A DNA stretch of 64,000 nt from Neoscytalidium dimidiatum (GCA_037367355.1 CM074703.1:186001-250000), one strand, 5' to 3'. Counted from the stretch's first letter, positions 9,801 to 21,938 are shown. A program made the numbers and translations. The notes: generated from the sequence alone by a model not told the origin.

Positions 9801-11192
9801 CTGCATCATAGTGCGGCCGAGTCTCTGCAGGCGCAAACGCTGGTTCTGCGCTGCCTTCTGAATCTCTTCTCCACGGGCAAGCACAGCCTTGAGCTGATCG
9901 GTCTGCTTCTTCTTCTCCTTGCTTTCCCGAGCGTCCCGTTGCTGCTTCTCGAGCTTCTCCGTAATCCGAGCTTCGCGAAGAGATTGCTTCTTGACGCGAC
10001 GGTACATGGCCCGGTTTGCGGTCATGGCCAGATTGTCAGCGTACAGCATTTGCCTTCCGATCTCCTGCCTGAGAGCACGCTGCTTCGGCAAAAGGCACAG
10101 CTTCTTGTATTCGATCAATGCCTTCAGCTTCAAGTTCTTCGCGTGTTCATCGGTAGGAGTGTCCGATTTGCTGGTGTCCCAGATGCCAATATTTGCCGGT
10201 AAAGCCTCAAGCTCTGCTTTCCTAGCCTGTATGCGATTGTACAGAACGATCTCCCGCTCCTCACGAACTTTATCAACATCGACCCCGCTAGGCATGATGC
10301 TGGGGACGAAGGTGCGGCGATCGCGAATACCGTGTTCCGAATACGTGATAGACTTAGATATCAACGAGTACGGGTCTGCTGTTGTCTTGAAACCCTTGTG
10401 AGTGTTTGTCTCTTCCTTGCTAGCATCAGCAGCCGCAGCTTGAGCGTTATCTAGCACTTGACCGGCAGCAGCAAGTCTCTCAGCAGGAGTCGGAGACTTT
10501 GATGCCTGCTTGGAAGGAAAGAGAGCCTGCTGCATTTCAGGAGTAAGAGGCAAGTTGCGAGAAATACGTTTGAATGCAGCAATCTGGGCACGCAGAGTCA
10601 TGATTTGCGGATTCGTGAAAGCCGGATGGGCGCTTGTAGGAGCAGCCTTCTCAGCACCGGCAGACTGCTGCGCACCATTCGCGCCTGTATCGTTATTCGA
10701 AGGCACCGTGGGGGTACCGGCGGTGGCGGTGGTTTGACCATTTGTGGACGGCACAGAACTCGCCTGCGCGCCGTTCGTAGCAGCAGCATGAGCAGTGCCA
10801 TTTTGTTGCGCTTGTTGTTGTTGTTGTTGTTGCTGCTGCTGCTGTTGTTGCTGCTGTTGTAGTTGCTGCTGCTTCTGTTGCTGCTCCATCAAGTACCGCT
10901 GGCGCTGCTTCTGAAGATTCGTTTGCTGCGAGACGGCGGCAAGCAGGTTACGCGCTTTAATGAACTCGGGGTCAGATTCGGAGACATTCTGCGCTTTCAT
11001 CTGTTGGTATTTCTTCACGGCGCGTTAGCATGCATGGCTAGATTGAGGAGGTAAAAAAAAAAACCGCGTGGGAGAGACAGCGCGTACCAGATACGTCGCC
11101 TGAACCTGTTCCTTGGTAAGGCCCGGCGGCAGGGCAGGCAAACCGCCTTGGCCGGGGCCGGGGGTGCCGTTGACCGGCTGTACAGAAGCCAT
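6888..11192 (-). CDS. snf21: Catalytic ATPase of SWI/SNF-RSC class remodeller (Snf21/Sth1/Brg1 type)
   Basis: ATP-driven nucleosome remodeller. Exon 1 is 11192-11088, the intron 11087-11013 (75 bp, branch TGCTAAC), and exon 2 11012-6888, giving 1409 residues. Domains in order: QLQ-like segment (TKEQVQATYLKYQQMKAQ, about 27-45), a long Gln tract (about 80-110), an HSA domain (about 320-400), the SNF2 ATPase with Walker A DEMGLGKT near 590 and DEGH near 690, the helicase C lobe (LMFFQMTQIMNIMEDFL near 900; STRAGGLGLNLQSADTVI), SnAC (about 1040-1140), AT-hook-like KKRGRKPK and RKRGRG (about 1210-1250), and a C-terminal bromodomain (about 1275-1380, with PDRNEYPDYYQIITKPICMD and NCRTYNEDTSILYQDA). 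Single-copy Pezizomycotina orthologues have this architecture. The ATG at 11192 restores the QLQ segment and was chosen for that reason; exon 2 alone has no upstream ATG. Confidence 0.95.
10808..10860 (-). repeat. CAA/CAG repeat encoding the Snf21 glutamine tract
   Basis: Mixed TTG/CTG triplets on the plus strand read as CAA/CAG on the coding strand and give about 16 consecutive Gln, extended on both sides by interrupted Gln runs. It lies between the QLQ and HSA domains, where linker length is known to vary between orthologues. Confidence 0.75.
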
Positions 11193-12687
11193 GGTGGTGT
11201 AAATCGCGTGTCTTCAAGAGGCCGACACTGGTTATTGATCACAGTAGACGCGCGCCGAGAGAGGCCGGAGCCGAGGGTAGGCGCGAGGATGGGCTAGGAG
11301 CAGTAGAGGTGGCCAAGTGGTGTGTACTGCCTCAGAGCATCCTCGTGCGGTGTGCAGATGCGCCTTGTGGATGCGCGTCGCGATGCGGCGGGCGGAGGAG
11401 GGCCGGGGAACAGGGCGGGCGTTGCTCACGTCGCGGTGTGCAAATTGGAGGGAGGCGAAAATGAGCGTGGTGCGGTCGGGCAATGGCGCGGCGCGCAGGC
11501 GTGAGGCGGGAGCGGCACGCGTCGCTGAGCGTCGTGGTGATGCGCGGGGAAAGCTTCGGGGGTGCTGCGATGGGCGGTTCTCGTCAAGCCGTCGATGCTC
11601 ACAGAGGTTGAGCGCGAGGCTGGCCGTTCAGCGAGAAGGCGCAGGCCTTGGCGCCAGACGCTTACCCTTCGGGGACGCACGACCCAGCCACGTGAACGGC
11701 TCAACATCAGGAAAGTGTGTCCCGCACGACTTGCCCTTCGCCCATTTTCGCTCCTTCGATACGTGAAACCATCTGCAGCCATGCAGGCTTCCTCCACATG
11801 CCATTCTGCTTGTCGCCATGGATATTCTGGATTTCTGCACTAATATCATGTGACTCTTGGCATTGTATCTGCGACACGCAGGGGGATCAATCAATTGGCC
11901 CTGGCTGTCCGCGCCTGAAGCGTCGCATCCCGCAGTAGGACCGCGTCAAACGACGGACCCGGCCGTCATTATGCCTTTCGAGTGCCTCGCAGATGCCTCG
12001 ATCTCAGTTTTGAAAGCTTGGTCTCACCCCGCATGCCTGAGAGCGATGCACCAGAAGGCAAATCTATCGCAGTGCGCCGTTGGCCACGGATATCGGTGGA
12101 AATCTCCATCCAGATGAGTGTATCGATCCGCTCTGAAGTGTTCCAATCAGTCCACGCAACTCCTCACGCGGAGTCGTTATCGGTTGCAGTGTTGTTAACG
12201 GGCTTGCAAGCCCACCTCATACGCATTGCCTTTCTACCTGTTGCTATCTCCTGGTTCCGGGGTGAGTATGTGGTGCAAGTAGAGAGAAAAGCAGGGTAGA
12301 GCCACTACTTGATAGCCCTCCTACGGAGATTCAACTAAGATCCCATAAGAAGCGTATGTCAAGGAAGAGCTCTTCAGTTCAACGGAAATGAGACCCTTCC
12401 GCAACTAGGCTTGCAAAGTTCGTAGACCCATCCTGTCTCATTCATTATTCCCGCTGGCCAGACATGCCTTTGCCTTGCTGTCGGCGGCGAAGAGCACGTA
12501 GCCATTCATTTCCGCAACAAGGAGACCGTCCCGCAGCCTCAAACCTACCATGCGGTTAATTGCAAAACCCTGCCGCATCCCCAAATGTACCCATCTATAC
12601 CATTGCCTTCCAACTCCATTCCTCGAACTACCTCGCTTTGCATCAGATAACCAATCGCCCATGCACTTAGCAAGCTATTAATGGCGG
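11193..12687. other. Intergenic: snf21 promoter and 3' side of the BAR gene
   Basis: About 1.5 kb, moderately GC-rich near snf21 and more balanced towards 12 kb. The right part should contain the BAR gene 3' UTR and the left part the snf21 promoter. Several GC-rich open frames cross it on both strands but lack domains, intron signals or compositional bias suggesting translation. No repeat or RNA gene was recognised. Confidence 0.5.
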
Positions 12688-14149
12688 TTAATACTGGGAA
12701 ACTTCCGACGAGCTCAGGCCGCTCCTCTTCATCGGTGGCGGCGGTGGCGGCGGCTTCTTCGCACGAGAAGGCGGTGGCGGAGGCGGGCCCTTCCTACCAC
12801 TTGCCGGCGAGGTAGCCTCTGTGGTGGCCCAGCTAGCAGACCTTGAAGGAGCCGGAGACACAGACCTGTCCCTTCCCCAGGACCTTGCAGGGCTGTGACC
12901 ATCATCATCATAATCATCACCGCGGCTGCTCACCGGTCTCAGGTTGTTGCGACTGGCCGCAATGGTGGATGAATCGGTGGGCACGCGAGAGAGCCGCGGC
13001 ATCCCCATAGGCGAGTCGTCACCGCGACGGGACGGCCCTTCGAACGTTCCAGTTGTGCTAGTGCGGCTGATGGATGGGCGTTTAGGAGAGTCGCCACCGT
13101 ATTCACGGCGAGGAGAAACGGCGCGAGAGCCGAGTTTCGGAATCGTGAGCTTAGGCTCGGGCATTGGTGGCTCCTCCTCGGGCTGGTAGCGGTCATTGTA
13201 GGAGTGCGCAGTGTTAGAGCGAGACCTGGGGCCGCGGCGGCTGTTGCCAGAAGAGCCGGCGGAGCTGTGTAACGTCAGCATGTCTTATAGATAACTCGCG
13301 ATGCTGTACACGACGCATGTCCTTGCAGGGGTGCAAATCCACTTACCGCGCAGGCCAGTCCCGCTTCAGCTGTAGGAGCACCTCCCTACACTTGTCATGG
13401 TACGCCAGCTCGGCTTCCAGGAATGTAGTCAAATCCTCAACGTTGTCTCTCTCGGCTTCCTTTACCTCCTCCATGCGGCGATAGACATCCTCGCTAGCTT
13501 CTTCGTACTTCGCCTTCTGGGAGCGCAACTCTTCCTCAACGCGGAAGTCTTCCTTCTTTGCCTTTTGCATCTTCGCAAGGGCAGTATCATAGGCAAGACG
13601 GCGCTGCTCCAGCTTCTTCCGGGCAGCATTGTATTCCTTCATCTGGGCCAGGTTCCTCTCAAGAGATTCCAGCCAGCTCGTAGTCGAATCAGCCAGGAGC
13701 GTCTCCTGTGCGCGCGCCATTCTCTCGTGAGCACGGCCCATGGCTGCGATGGAGTCAGCTTCCCCGCCGAATGATGTCGTGTCAGGTCAATACGTACAGG
13801 ACAGACAAGCGCCATACTCCGAGTCGGGATCGAAGTCCTCGCCATGATTAACCATGGTGGCGCCCATGAATCCCACAGGAGTGTACTTCTCCTTGTCTCC
13901 GGCATCGTTGCGCTTCGAGAGCCATTTGACGAACGCACTCATGGAACGGTGCAAGTTGTCCATTCCTGGAAAACCATGAAGTCAGACACACATATAATCG
14001 GTCGCGTGATGGCGTCTCATACCGTCGGCCCTGACGACCATCTCCTGCTCGAGCGCCTTGAAGTCATCGGACGTGTTGGTCTTGACTTCACCTCCCATAC
14101 GCTCCCCAGCCCATTGCTTGAAGCGGTCGAGCTTCTTGTTAACGATCAT
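12688..14149 (-). CDS. N-BAR domain protein with polyproline C-terminus
   Basis: BAR domains dimerise into curved helical bundles that bind and bend membranes, usually in endocytosis and actin patch function. Exons 14149-14023, 13965-13798, 13743-13347 and 13264-12688 give 422 residues. Residues 1 to about 235 form the BAR domain: MIVNKKLDRFKQWAGERMGG, FVKWLSKRNDAGDKEKYTPV, GATMVNHGEDFDPDSEYGAC, TSSWLESLERNLAQMKEYNA, RRLAYDTALAKMQKAKKEDF and ELAYHDKCREVLLQLKRDWP. The rest is Ser/Arg/Pro-rich and disordered, ending in two proline runs around SRAKK and KRSGLSSSEVSQY, likely SH3-binding. There is no SH3 domain of its own, unlike Rvs167. Introns are 57, 54 and 82 bp. An upstream in-frame extension to 14230 exists, but MIVNKK matches the usual N-terminus. 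Confidence 0.88.
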
Positions 14150-15089
14150 TTTGGTATTCTCGCGGTAAATTCGTGAATTTCGGTCGTCCGCGAGAGCCGG
14201 TTGAGGAAAAAGGAGCGGGACGGAGATCACACGTGTTAGTGGCGGGTAATTAGGCGCTGTGTTGGCTGAATCGTGGTGCCCTGGGCACTTTCGCGGTGTG
14301 TGGAGGGGCGTCGATGCTTCCTAGTATCGCATGCAAGGTTTCAGGTCGAAAAATGGCTCGCAGGGCAGGCGGGCGAAGAGAAAGTAAGGGCAGAAAGCGA
14401 GCGTGAGGGGCTGCGAATAAAAGAAAACAGGTGAGCAAGTCGCGGCCGGAACTCTGCGGCATGGGCAGCTGTCCCCATATAAGGCACTCTGGAAGTCGAG
14501 GCCTAGATGATGCCACAAGGAACTCAAGAGACCGTGCCGATCCTGCGCAGGGGCCTGGACACAACGCGGGAACCGCGCGGCCTAGCACGAGCAGTCCCCA
14601 TCAAAATCGTGGCTTAGCCCACGCCCGCAAGGGCGATTCGCGCCTACCCCTCGTTCGCGCCCATTTCGCCAAAGGGGGGGAATTGTGCGGGCGCGTGTCG
14701 ATGATACGCCGCGGTTGGGGCCAATCGACAATCTGAAACAGCTCCAGCGCGGATTGACATTTAAGCCGTACTGCTGCGGCCGTCCTGCTACGGACACGAT
14801 CTCCTATTTTTGGACGTCATATCGAACGCATATATTTTGATGAGGCTCGAGGATCTGCCCCTCGAGCTTTTTATGAAGCTGCGTGGCCTCGCACGATCGC
14901 ATTTCCCCGGAGAACCCTCCCGCAACATCGTGTGGGACTGCCGTATTCGGCAAAGGCTGCTGGTTTGCTGAAGAAAGCTCGCATGCACCATTGTTTTTTT
15001 TATTTCCCGGTACATAAAGGGTACTATTCGCCCCGAGGAAACCCGTAACCGCAGCAAAGAACACCCGAACCCATGCGTCACCCGTGAAT
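14150..15089. other. Intergenic: BAR gene promoter and uL2 3' region
   Basis: About 0.94 kb. It contains the promoter of the BAR gene and, on the right, the 3' UTR of the uL2 gene. Open frames on either strand show no recognisable protein. A short T run sits near 14994. Nothing else stands out. Confidence 0.45.
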
Positions 15090-16218
15090 CTACTCCTTCG
15101 TCTTCTGCGTACCACGGAGCAGACCGGTTCTCCTGGCAGCAATAAGACCGGCCTTTTGACCCTGTGCGGCGTAGCGAGAGATGGTCGAGGCCTTACCAAT
15201 GTGCTGATGGTTACCACCACCGTGAGGCTGTAGAAAGTCATATCAGCATTGCGCGCTTCTCCAGTAGCTTCCAGGCTACTTACATGGTCGACGGGGTTCA
15301 TGGCAACACCACGGGTCTTGGGCCAAGAGTTGCGCTTGACGGCGAACTTGTGCTTAGCACGGGACGCCTCTGTTGACAAAATTAGCATCCGCTACCCCTT
15401 GCGAACCTAGCGAGTTATGCACGTACTCAGGAGGGGCTTGTCCGTCCTTCCACCACCAGCAACAATACCGACCATACCGCGGACGGAGCTGGAGACAACC
15501 TTCTTAGCACCGGAGGGGAGCTTGACACGGGTCTTGCCCTCGTCGGGGTTGTGGCCAATGACGGTGACGTAGTTGCCGGAGGTCCTGCCGAGTGCGCCGC
15601 GGTCGCCGACCTTCTCCTCGACGTTGGTGACGACGGTACCCTCAGGAACGGAGCCGAGAGGCAGGACGTTGCCGATGGTCAAGCTGGCATTCTTGCCGGC
15701 GTAGATGAACTGGCCGGTGTACATGCCCTCGTTGGCGATGAAAGTCTCGGTGTGGAGCTTGTAGCGGTACGGGTCACGGAAGACGACCTTGGCGAGAGGA
15801 GCACCACGGCCAGGGTCGTGGATGATATCCTTCACAACACCGCGAATGTAGCCATGGCGCTCGGCATAGTCGTTGGTCCTGAACTTGGCGGGGGCCTTGT
15901 TCAAGCGGGTGTGGGCCGTGAAGATGGAACCACGACTTTTGCGATGTTAGCGAATCGACCTTGACGACGGGTTTCCGAACGTTGCGCATACCCCTTCCTC
16001 TGGTTCCTAATGACGCGACCCTGCGAGATGTCAGCTCAAGTTCGCCCGCCATTGTAGGTGGTGAGAGAAGAGATAATGCGCCGTCTCTGGCTGAAAAACC
16101 GTGCTGGGCGAGCAGGATTCCAGCGAAATCCCAATGTTGCGGCCCAGCGGTGGCATTCATCCAGCGCAGGCGGCGTCGTTCGTGTGTGCGTTGCTGCGAG
16201 CGGGATTGTACTGACCAT
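15090..16218 (-). CDS. RPL2: 60S ribosomal protein L2 (uL2; RPL8 in animals)
   Basis: Core large-subunit protein at the peptidyl-transferase centre. Five exons: 16218-16216 (the ATG only), 16020-15992, 15935-15427, 15369-15284 and 15227-15090, giving exactly 254 residues, the usual fungal length. The start reads [20 protein letters not shown], followed by [40 protein letters not shown], and the universally conserved [18 protein letters not shown] with the histidine corresponding to the one near the catalytic centre of bacterial L2. The first intron (195 bp, ATG|GTCAGT...CGCAG) separates the start codon from the rest of the gene, so the start is only found by splicing. The others are 56, 57 and 56 bp. 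All 15 splice-phase checks are consistent. Codon use is strongly biased to C-ending codons, as expected for high expression. Confidence 0.95.
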
Positions 16219-17893
16219 TGTGGCTGCTGTTGTTGTCGTGCAGGTGGTGTCCGGTCGGTCGTCCTCTGCGGTTGAGATTGATTTCGATTGTGGGCGTTTT
16301 CGCGAAGGACGTCGTGCACGGGCCAGAGGCTATGCACTAGCCAGACTGGGGCTGGCCGTCCAAAATCCGGCCGGCCGCACCTCACGGCAACCTCACCACC
16401 AAACACCGACTCTCCCATCAGCCAGCGCGCATTACCACCACGCTCGCTCATACGGATGCAGTCACGCATCGCTTAGAATTGATGCGCGCCTACATGATCA
16501 TTAGTTTTTCGAACGTGACGATTCGCCATGGAACCAGCACCCTCATCCATCCCAGGGCAAATAGCTTCTGAATGGCTTCAGTCGCGAGCTCACTCATGAA
16601 ATCGCGCGTCTCAGAGGTTGGATGATCCCATTGTGTTGCTAGTTTGACCGAGCGCGTTTCCGTTGTGGGCAATGAGCACATGCCATGCAAAACTCGAAAA
16701 GCGCGGCAGTCACAGGGCTGCCAAGTCATCGCAAAACTTCAACACCAACAAGCCTTTCATATTGTCATTTTATCAAATTACTTTGCATTTTCGGCTCATC
16801 CATCTCTTTACTTTCCTTGAGTCCAGCAAGAGAGTCGCCTCCCCTTTTTCTCGCCCTTACCTCTTGCTCTTCACTGACTCCGGGTAGGAGCCTCTCAGTC
16901 GCGTCTTTGATTCTTTCATTCATGATCCATTATTCAACATTCGCTGCGATGGTTGCGAAGAAACAGGCTGTAGGAAGAGTTTCCCCGGGCGCACATCAAT
17001 CACGGTCGCAGAACTTTTTGCCGAGGGTCGATATCGGCGTGCTCACGTAGCGCAGTCAACACGCACCACCATTAGAAAGAGCTTGGGTACATGTGTCGTA
17101 TTATGGACATGTTCGTCGTCCAGTGCGAAGTATGCACTCCATGTTTGGACGAATCGTCAGGTGTCGGGGGTCGCAGGCGCATGTCTCCGCTCAACACTCC
17201 AGCGCGGAAGTCGCCCCGAAAACCTTGCGAGAGAAACGCCAGCTCCACGAACATCCAAATCACTCGTGATTGGCGATAAAGGTTCAACTAGAAGACAGTG
17301 CAACTATGTGGACACTCGCTTCTCTTGGGTCCACGTATGTGTCTTTCCCCACATTCAAGCCTGGGGTCCTTAATTACCATCACACATCCAGTTGTGGAAG
17401 ACACAACCTCAAGAAAAGATCCGCTACGCTGAAACGTTGCTTTCGGCATGACGCGAACGATTGTCGTGGCTGCTTGTAAGGTTCTTGCAGTTTTCGCAGT
17501 CGAATAGTAGCTCTATCAGAGTTAGGCAGCAGCATCAGTAGAAATTCGTGGATCATTAGGCATATTCTGATGGCGATTGATTCAAGATGCGCGTTGGCGG
17601 CTTCAAGTGACAGATTGGGACGGTAAGCTGTTAGATAGTAGATGCGAATGGAACTTTTCTTGCCGTGTATTTCAGGAGCATGTATGAGTGGGAGAAAACA
17701 AGCCCGAGCCCGGACACATGACGTGCACCAGTTGCAGAAGATGCCCAAGCCAATCATGTAATCTTATCTTTGCCGTGCTTCTGTTAGCTTCATTCTCGTC
17801 GTGGTGCTCCAACCGGCCGCGCACTTCGCATCCACAACCGCCGACCCACTGCGACCTCATCCAACCTCAACCACCACCTCGCGCTCCCACAAC
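16219..17893. other. Intergenic: divergent promoters of uL2 and the WHIM gene
   Basis: About 1.67 kb between divergent genes. The first few hundred bases should hold the strong uL2 promoter, the last part the WHIM gene promoter. Middle portions contain short open frames on both strands with no family resemblance. I looked for tRNA-like B boxes and snoRNA boxes and found none convincing. Confidence 0.45.
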
Positions 17894-20213
17894 ATGAGCG
17901 ACTCCGAGCTTTCCTCGGCCTTGTCGTCGCCGCCCGCAAGCGATGACGAGGCGAAGGCCATTGGGCCCCTCGACAAGTTTCTACAAAAGCCGTCGTCCAA
18001 GAAGAAGAAGATAGCCGCTGCAGCCACCGCGCAGCCACCGCCGAGCCCGCCCGTCCAGAGGAAGCGCCCTGCCTCTCCGCCTCATGAGGAGGTGCTTGCG
18101 GATAATCCAGATATAGCTGTGAGTCGATGGCGCGATATGACACGTATTTACGCGACGGACGCGTCGCATTCGCACTGAACACTATGCTAATGCGCATGCG
18201 ACATCACAGTTCATCGTCATGTTCCGCTCGCGTTTTACTGAAGCCTTCCCGCCCAAGTGTCCGCATCTCGGCCCTCAGGATATAGAGCGAGGAATTGTCG
18301 ACCCTGTCCCGTCGCCACAAGTTGAGAGCCTGCTGTGTGCGCTCCTCGGACTCGCGCTCAACCGCAAGAAGCCCGTCGAGTACGTCTCCCAAACCCCCGC
18401 AGCCTCGCGCGCCTTCTCTACACTCTTCATGATGGGATACGCATGCTTGAATCTACGAAGCCGTTGTTGGCGCGCACTAATACTTGTAGCAGAAAGGGAC
18501 ATTATGGCCGCGCCCTCGAAGAAGTTATGTCGACCCACAGGCCTGAGTGGCCCCGCGCCTGGGGTGGTGTCAGCCCTCTATCTGGCAGTCGCTCCTTCAA
18601 CAATATGAGTCCTCAAGAGCGGGTGAGTGCGAACGTGAACAAGGGCTATCATTGGTTGTGTCCCTAATTGTTGCAGCTGTCAGTTCTGCGGGCCATCATC
18701 ATCTGGAGCCTCCACGGATCCGAGGTTATCAAGAATATCATGAAGGAATCCTACAAGCAGAACCGCCATGATGATGACCTCAACCAGCCGCTCTCGGTGC
18801 AGCCCTGGGGTTCGGACGGTGACAAGCGCCGCTACTGGCTCATCGAGGGCAAAGATGATACGCCATTCCGCCTTTACCGCGAGAGCAACCCGACCCACAA
18901 GAAGAATACTTGGTGGAGTGTAGCAGGCTCGATTGACGAGCTGCGGACTGTAGCAGCCAAACTCGCAGGCGATGGCACACAGGCGTCGCGGAGGCTCAGC
19001 GAAAGGATCAACGCGGCCATCCCTCGCTTCGAGGCGACTGAAGATGTAAGCGCCATTCCCCCACCTCACGCGCCCACCCATCCTCCACGTGTTGAATAAT
19101 GTTCTCATGACGTCTTTGTAGAAACGTAAGCGCCGCGAGTACCGCATGCAGCGCAAGGCGCAGTTTGCTCGTCCAGAACCTGGATTTTCAATGTATGAGG
19201 GCCGCACCCGTGGCAAGCGCATGAAGTATACCTTCTCCGATGATGAAGAAGATACTTCAGATGCCTTGTCGACTCGTCGCTCTACACGCCGCGGCACTCC
19301 CTCAGACAATAGGCCAGTCGTCACTGCCAGTGGTCGCCAAGTTCGCTCGCGCTTGGGCGGTATTTACGGTGAATCCCTCCTCAGCGGCCAGAACACCGAT
19401 TTCGATTCTCCGGCAACTGGTGAGTACGAGCGCTCCGACGCTTCAGAAGGACCGAATGACCGCGCTTCTCGTGCTGGTCGCGGTAGGATCGGCGTCCCTC
19501 AGCGCAGCCACCGCAAGCACATCGAAGGCTACAACAGCATCGATGAGATGGATGAAGAGGAAGAGGCTGACGAGTGGGACGGAGGAGATGATGATGATGA
19601 GGAAGACCTGGGGCTTAATGATGACGATGAGGAGTCGATGGGTGATGACGAGTCAGAAGATGAGATCTACGTCAGGTCGAAGCGCAGTCTCGTTGTGGCC
19701 TTGCGCATCCACCCGAAACGCCTAGCAGCTGCGAGCAGCCCCATTCAGCAGCCCAGCAGCCCTCCAGCTACGAACGAGCCCATTGGGGATAAGATGGACA
19801 TTGACAGCGCTGTCGTTTCTAGTGTGCAGGCGGCTGCTACCGTCCAAGCAATCGCAGGCGCTCAGGCGAACGATGTCTCGACGAAGAATCCTACTCCATC
19901 TATTGAGGCCAACGCACAACCCGTTGCACACAGCATTCAGCCGGTTTCTAAGCCAGTTTCAACTGAATCCACCAATGCTGAACAAATTACAAAGCTGCCC
20001 TCCCCGCCTGCTAGCATCACTCTGAAGCCTGAGCAGCCCGAGGTCAACGGCAAGCTTGAAGATCCCGCCGCCATTGCTGAGAGTGTTCCGACTGCCAATG
20101 GTTACCCTGTTCAGCAGCTGCCATTCACTAGCGGGGGAGCTCGCGGCGCGTCGGTCACCAAGATCCAGGAATCAGCCATGCCTGATGCACACCCTACTTA
20201 TACCCCGCAATAA
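17894..20213 (+). CDS. WHIM-domain chromatin protein (WSTF/Itc1-like remodeller accessory factor)
   Basis: Exons 17894-18118, 18210-18379, 18493-18622, 18677-19045 and 19122-20213 give 661 residues; introns are 91, 113, 54 and 76 bp and all keep frame. Residues about 75-230 carry the WHIM1-like helical region (FIVMFRSRFTEAFPPKCPHL, NNMSPQERLSVLRAIIIWSL, IKNIMKESYKQNRHDDDLNQ). Next is a WHIM2/3-like block, DGDKRRYWLIEGKDDTPFRL and NTWWSVAGSIDEL. A basic segment follows (KRKRREYRMQRKAQF), then the disordered half with acidic runs (DEEEEADEWDGGDDDDEEDL). In WSTF, Acf1 and Itc1 the WHIM motifs hold ISWI against linker DNA; a role with an ISWI-type remodeller is inferred. No PHD or bromodomain is present, so it may correspond to a fungal Ioc3/Esc8-like protein. 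Confidence 0.8.
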
Positions 20214-20986
20214 AGAGCGATGGATATTTTCCTCACAAAGAATACAAAGTCTACTTTTCTGACAGGTGTAGAAAGGGACGGTGCAACCGTATCGTGCACG
20301 AGATACGATACGATACCCCTACTTGTTTTGTTGGTTTTTCGGCTCTCCTTTCTCTACTACTCTACCTTATGAGAGTTTGACAGATTTCGGAAATCGGTGG
20401 CGTTTGTGTTTCTGGAACGAATGTTCTGCTATTCGACTCGATACTCCCGGTGGGGTTTATGCCGATCATGGCTGGGATGATAGACTTTCAGTGCTACTGA
20501 TACTGATACTGGCCGCTGGGCTGGTAGGGGTGAGACCTTGGTGGGGTGGAAATGCCGACGCCAGGCCTTGTATCCTCGGAGCATGGTTTATGTAGGATAG
20601 GATGGATATCAAAGAGCATTTGATATGGCTGTAGACTTGGCGTGCCCCCGTACGTACTTCGCAGGGACAAGTTAGTTTGCAGCATCACCAGGAAGCTTGT
20701 AGAAAACGCTTTTTTGCACTTACTGATCTTCCCTCAAGTCACTCGTACAGCATATCGAATTGAGGGAATACTAGAGCAAATTCGCTTTGTAATCATGCCC
20801 ATATCACAGGAGAATACCCAGAACTGCATTAAGGCAACCACGCAAAAAATAAGAACAAGCTTGGATTTGAACCCCTTACACAATTAGATATGAAGCTTTT
20901 GAAACCGCCATTCACCAAACGCCATGCCAGCAGAGCTAATATCATGGTATCATCTGTGGACCAAAAAAAAAAAAAAAGGCTCCTAA
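20214..20986. other. Convergent intergenic region with A15 tract
   Basis: About 770 bp between convergent WHIM and FAF1 genes, so it holds two 3' UTRs. An A-rich homopolymer lies near 20963-20977. A stretch resembling a tRNA B box (20867-20877, minus strand) was examined and rejected because the T-stem does not pair. Confidence 0.5.
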
Positions 20987-21938
20987 TTACCTCCTCTTCC
21001 CGCCCTTCTTCCCACCACCTGCCCGCCCCTCCCCCGTAATACTCATCACATCCCTCTTACTCAACTTCAGTGTCCCCCCACTGAATTTGCCCACCCCGGG
21101 CCCACCTACACCCCTTTCCCTCTTTTTCCCTGCATCCTTCCTCTCCTTCTTCTCCTTCTCCAGGATAATACCGTTTTCCCGCGCCTCGCGCCGCCGCTTC
21201 TCCTCCTTCGCGGTAGCCTTGGCTTTGATCCCTTTCCGGTGCGACATGGGCATCTTCTCCTGCGCCAGGATGGACGACTTGGAGCCGAGCGCCTGAATGC
21301 GCAGATCCGTCGCTTTGTGCCTATTCTTGCCGGAGGGACCGGCAGTGAGGGCGTGTGGGGAGGATGCGTCGAGGAGGTGGGATTCTTTGAGGAGGCGCTG
21401 GAGGGCGAGGTCATTCTTCAGGTTGAGAGCGTCGGTAGCGGCATCGTCGTCCTCGTCGGAGGCAGGCTTGGAGGTGTTGGCGGATTTCTTAGCTGCGTTG
21501 GTCGGGGGTTTGGAGGACTGCGGGTTGGGAGGGGCAATTAGCAGATTTCCTCAAGAAAAATTGGGAGAGTAGACCGACCATGAAGGCTTTCAGCTCTTCC
21601 TTGCTGATGCGCTCAGAACGAGCGGGCCCGGTGACTTCGACGACTTCGACTTCGTGGCCGGGCTCGTCCTCCTCTTCGGATATACCCTCCCATTCGTCCT
21701 CCTCGCTCTCATCGTCCAGCTCTTCGACGGGCGCAGGCGGTTTCTTTTCCTCCTTCTTTTTATTCTTCTTCACGCCGTCCAGCGGCTTGAACTTGGCCTC
21801 GAAGGCGCGGCGGAATGCATCGCGCAGGTCATCCGAATCCGACTCCTCGGACGAGGACGATTCTTCTCTAGCAGCGCGCTTGCTCGCCGGTGCGGCTTTC
21901 GCCTCGACACGTTTCCGCTTGCCCAACGCGACTGCCAT
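20987..21938 (-). CDS. FAF1: FAF1-like 40S assembly factor (SSU processome)
   Basis: In yeast Faf1 binds pre-18S rRNA early in small-subunit assembly and is needed for cleavages at A0, A1 and A2. Exons 21938-21579 and 21517-20987 (intron 61 bp, branch TGCTAAT) give 296 residues. The N-terminus MAVALGKRKRVEAK leads to the family signature DLRDAFRRAFEAKFKPLDGV, an acidic stretch EEDEWEGISEEEDEPGHEVE, and SKEELKAFM at the exon boundary. Exon 2 has LKNDLALQRLLKESHLLDA, the conserved KNRHKATDLRIQALGSKSSI and EKMPMSHRKGIKAKA, then a lysine/arginine-rich helix and a Gly/Lys tail. This matches the DUF4602 / FSAF1 (human C1orf131) family. HIS6 is divergently placed 275 bp away. Confidence 0.87.

Noticed and set aside
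16021..16215. Possible box C/D snoRNA in the first uL2 intron
   Set aside because: A GATGAA and a CTGA occur, but spacing and terminal stem do not fit, and the CTGA is better explained as the branch point.
20860..20885. tRNA-like B box on the minus strand (GGTTCAAATCC)
   Set aside because: The flanking bases do not form a T stem and no A box or acceptor stem is found at the correct distance.
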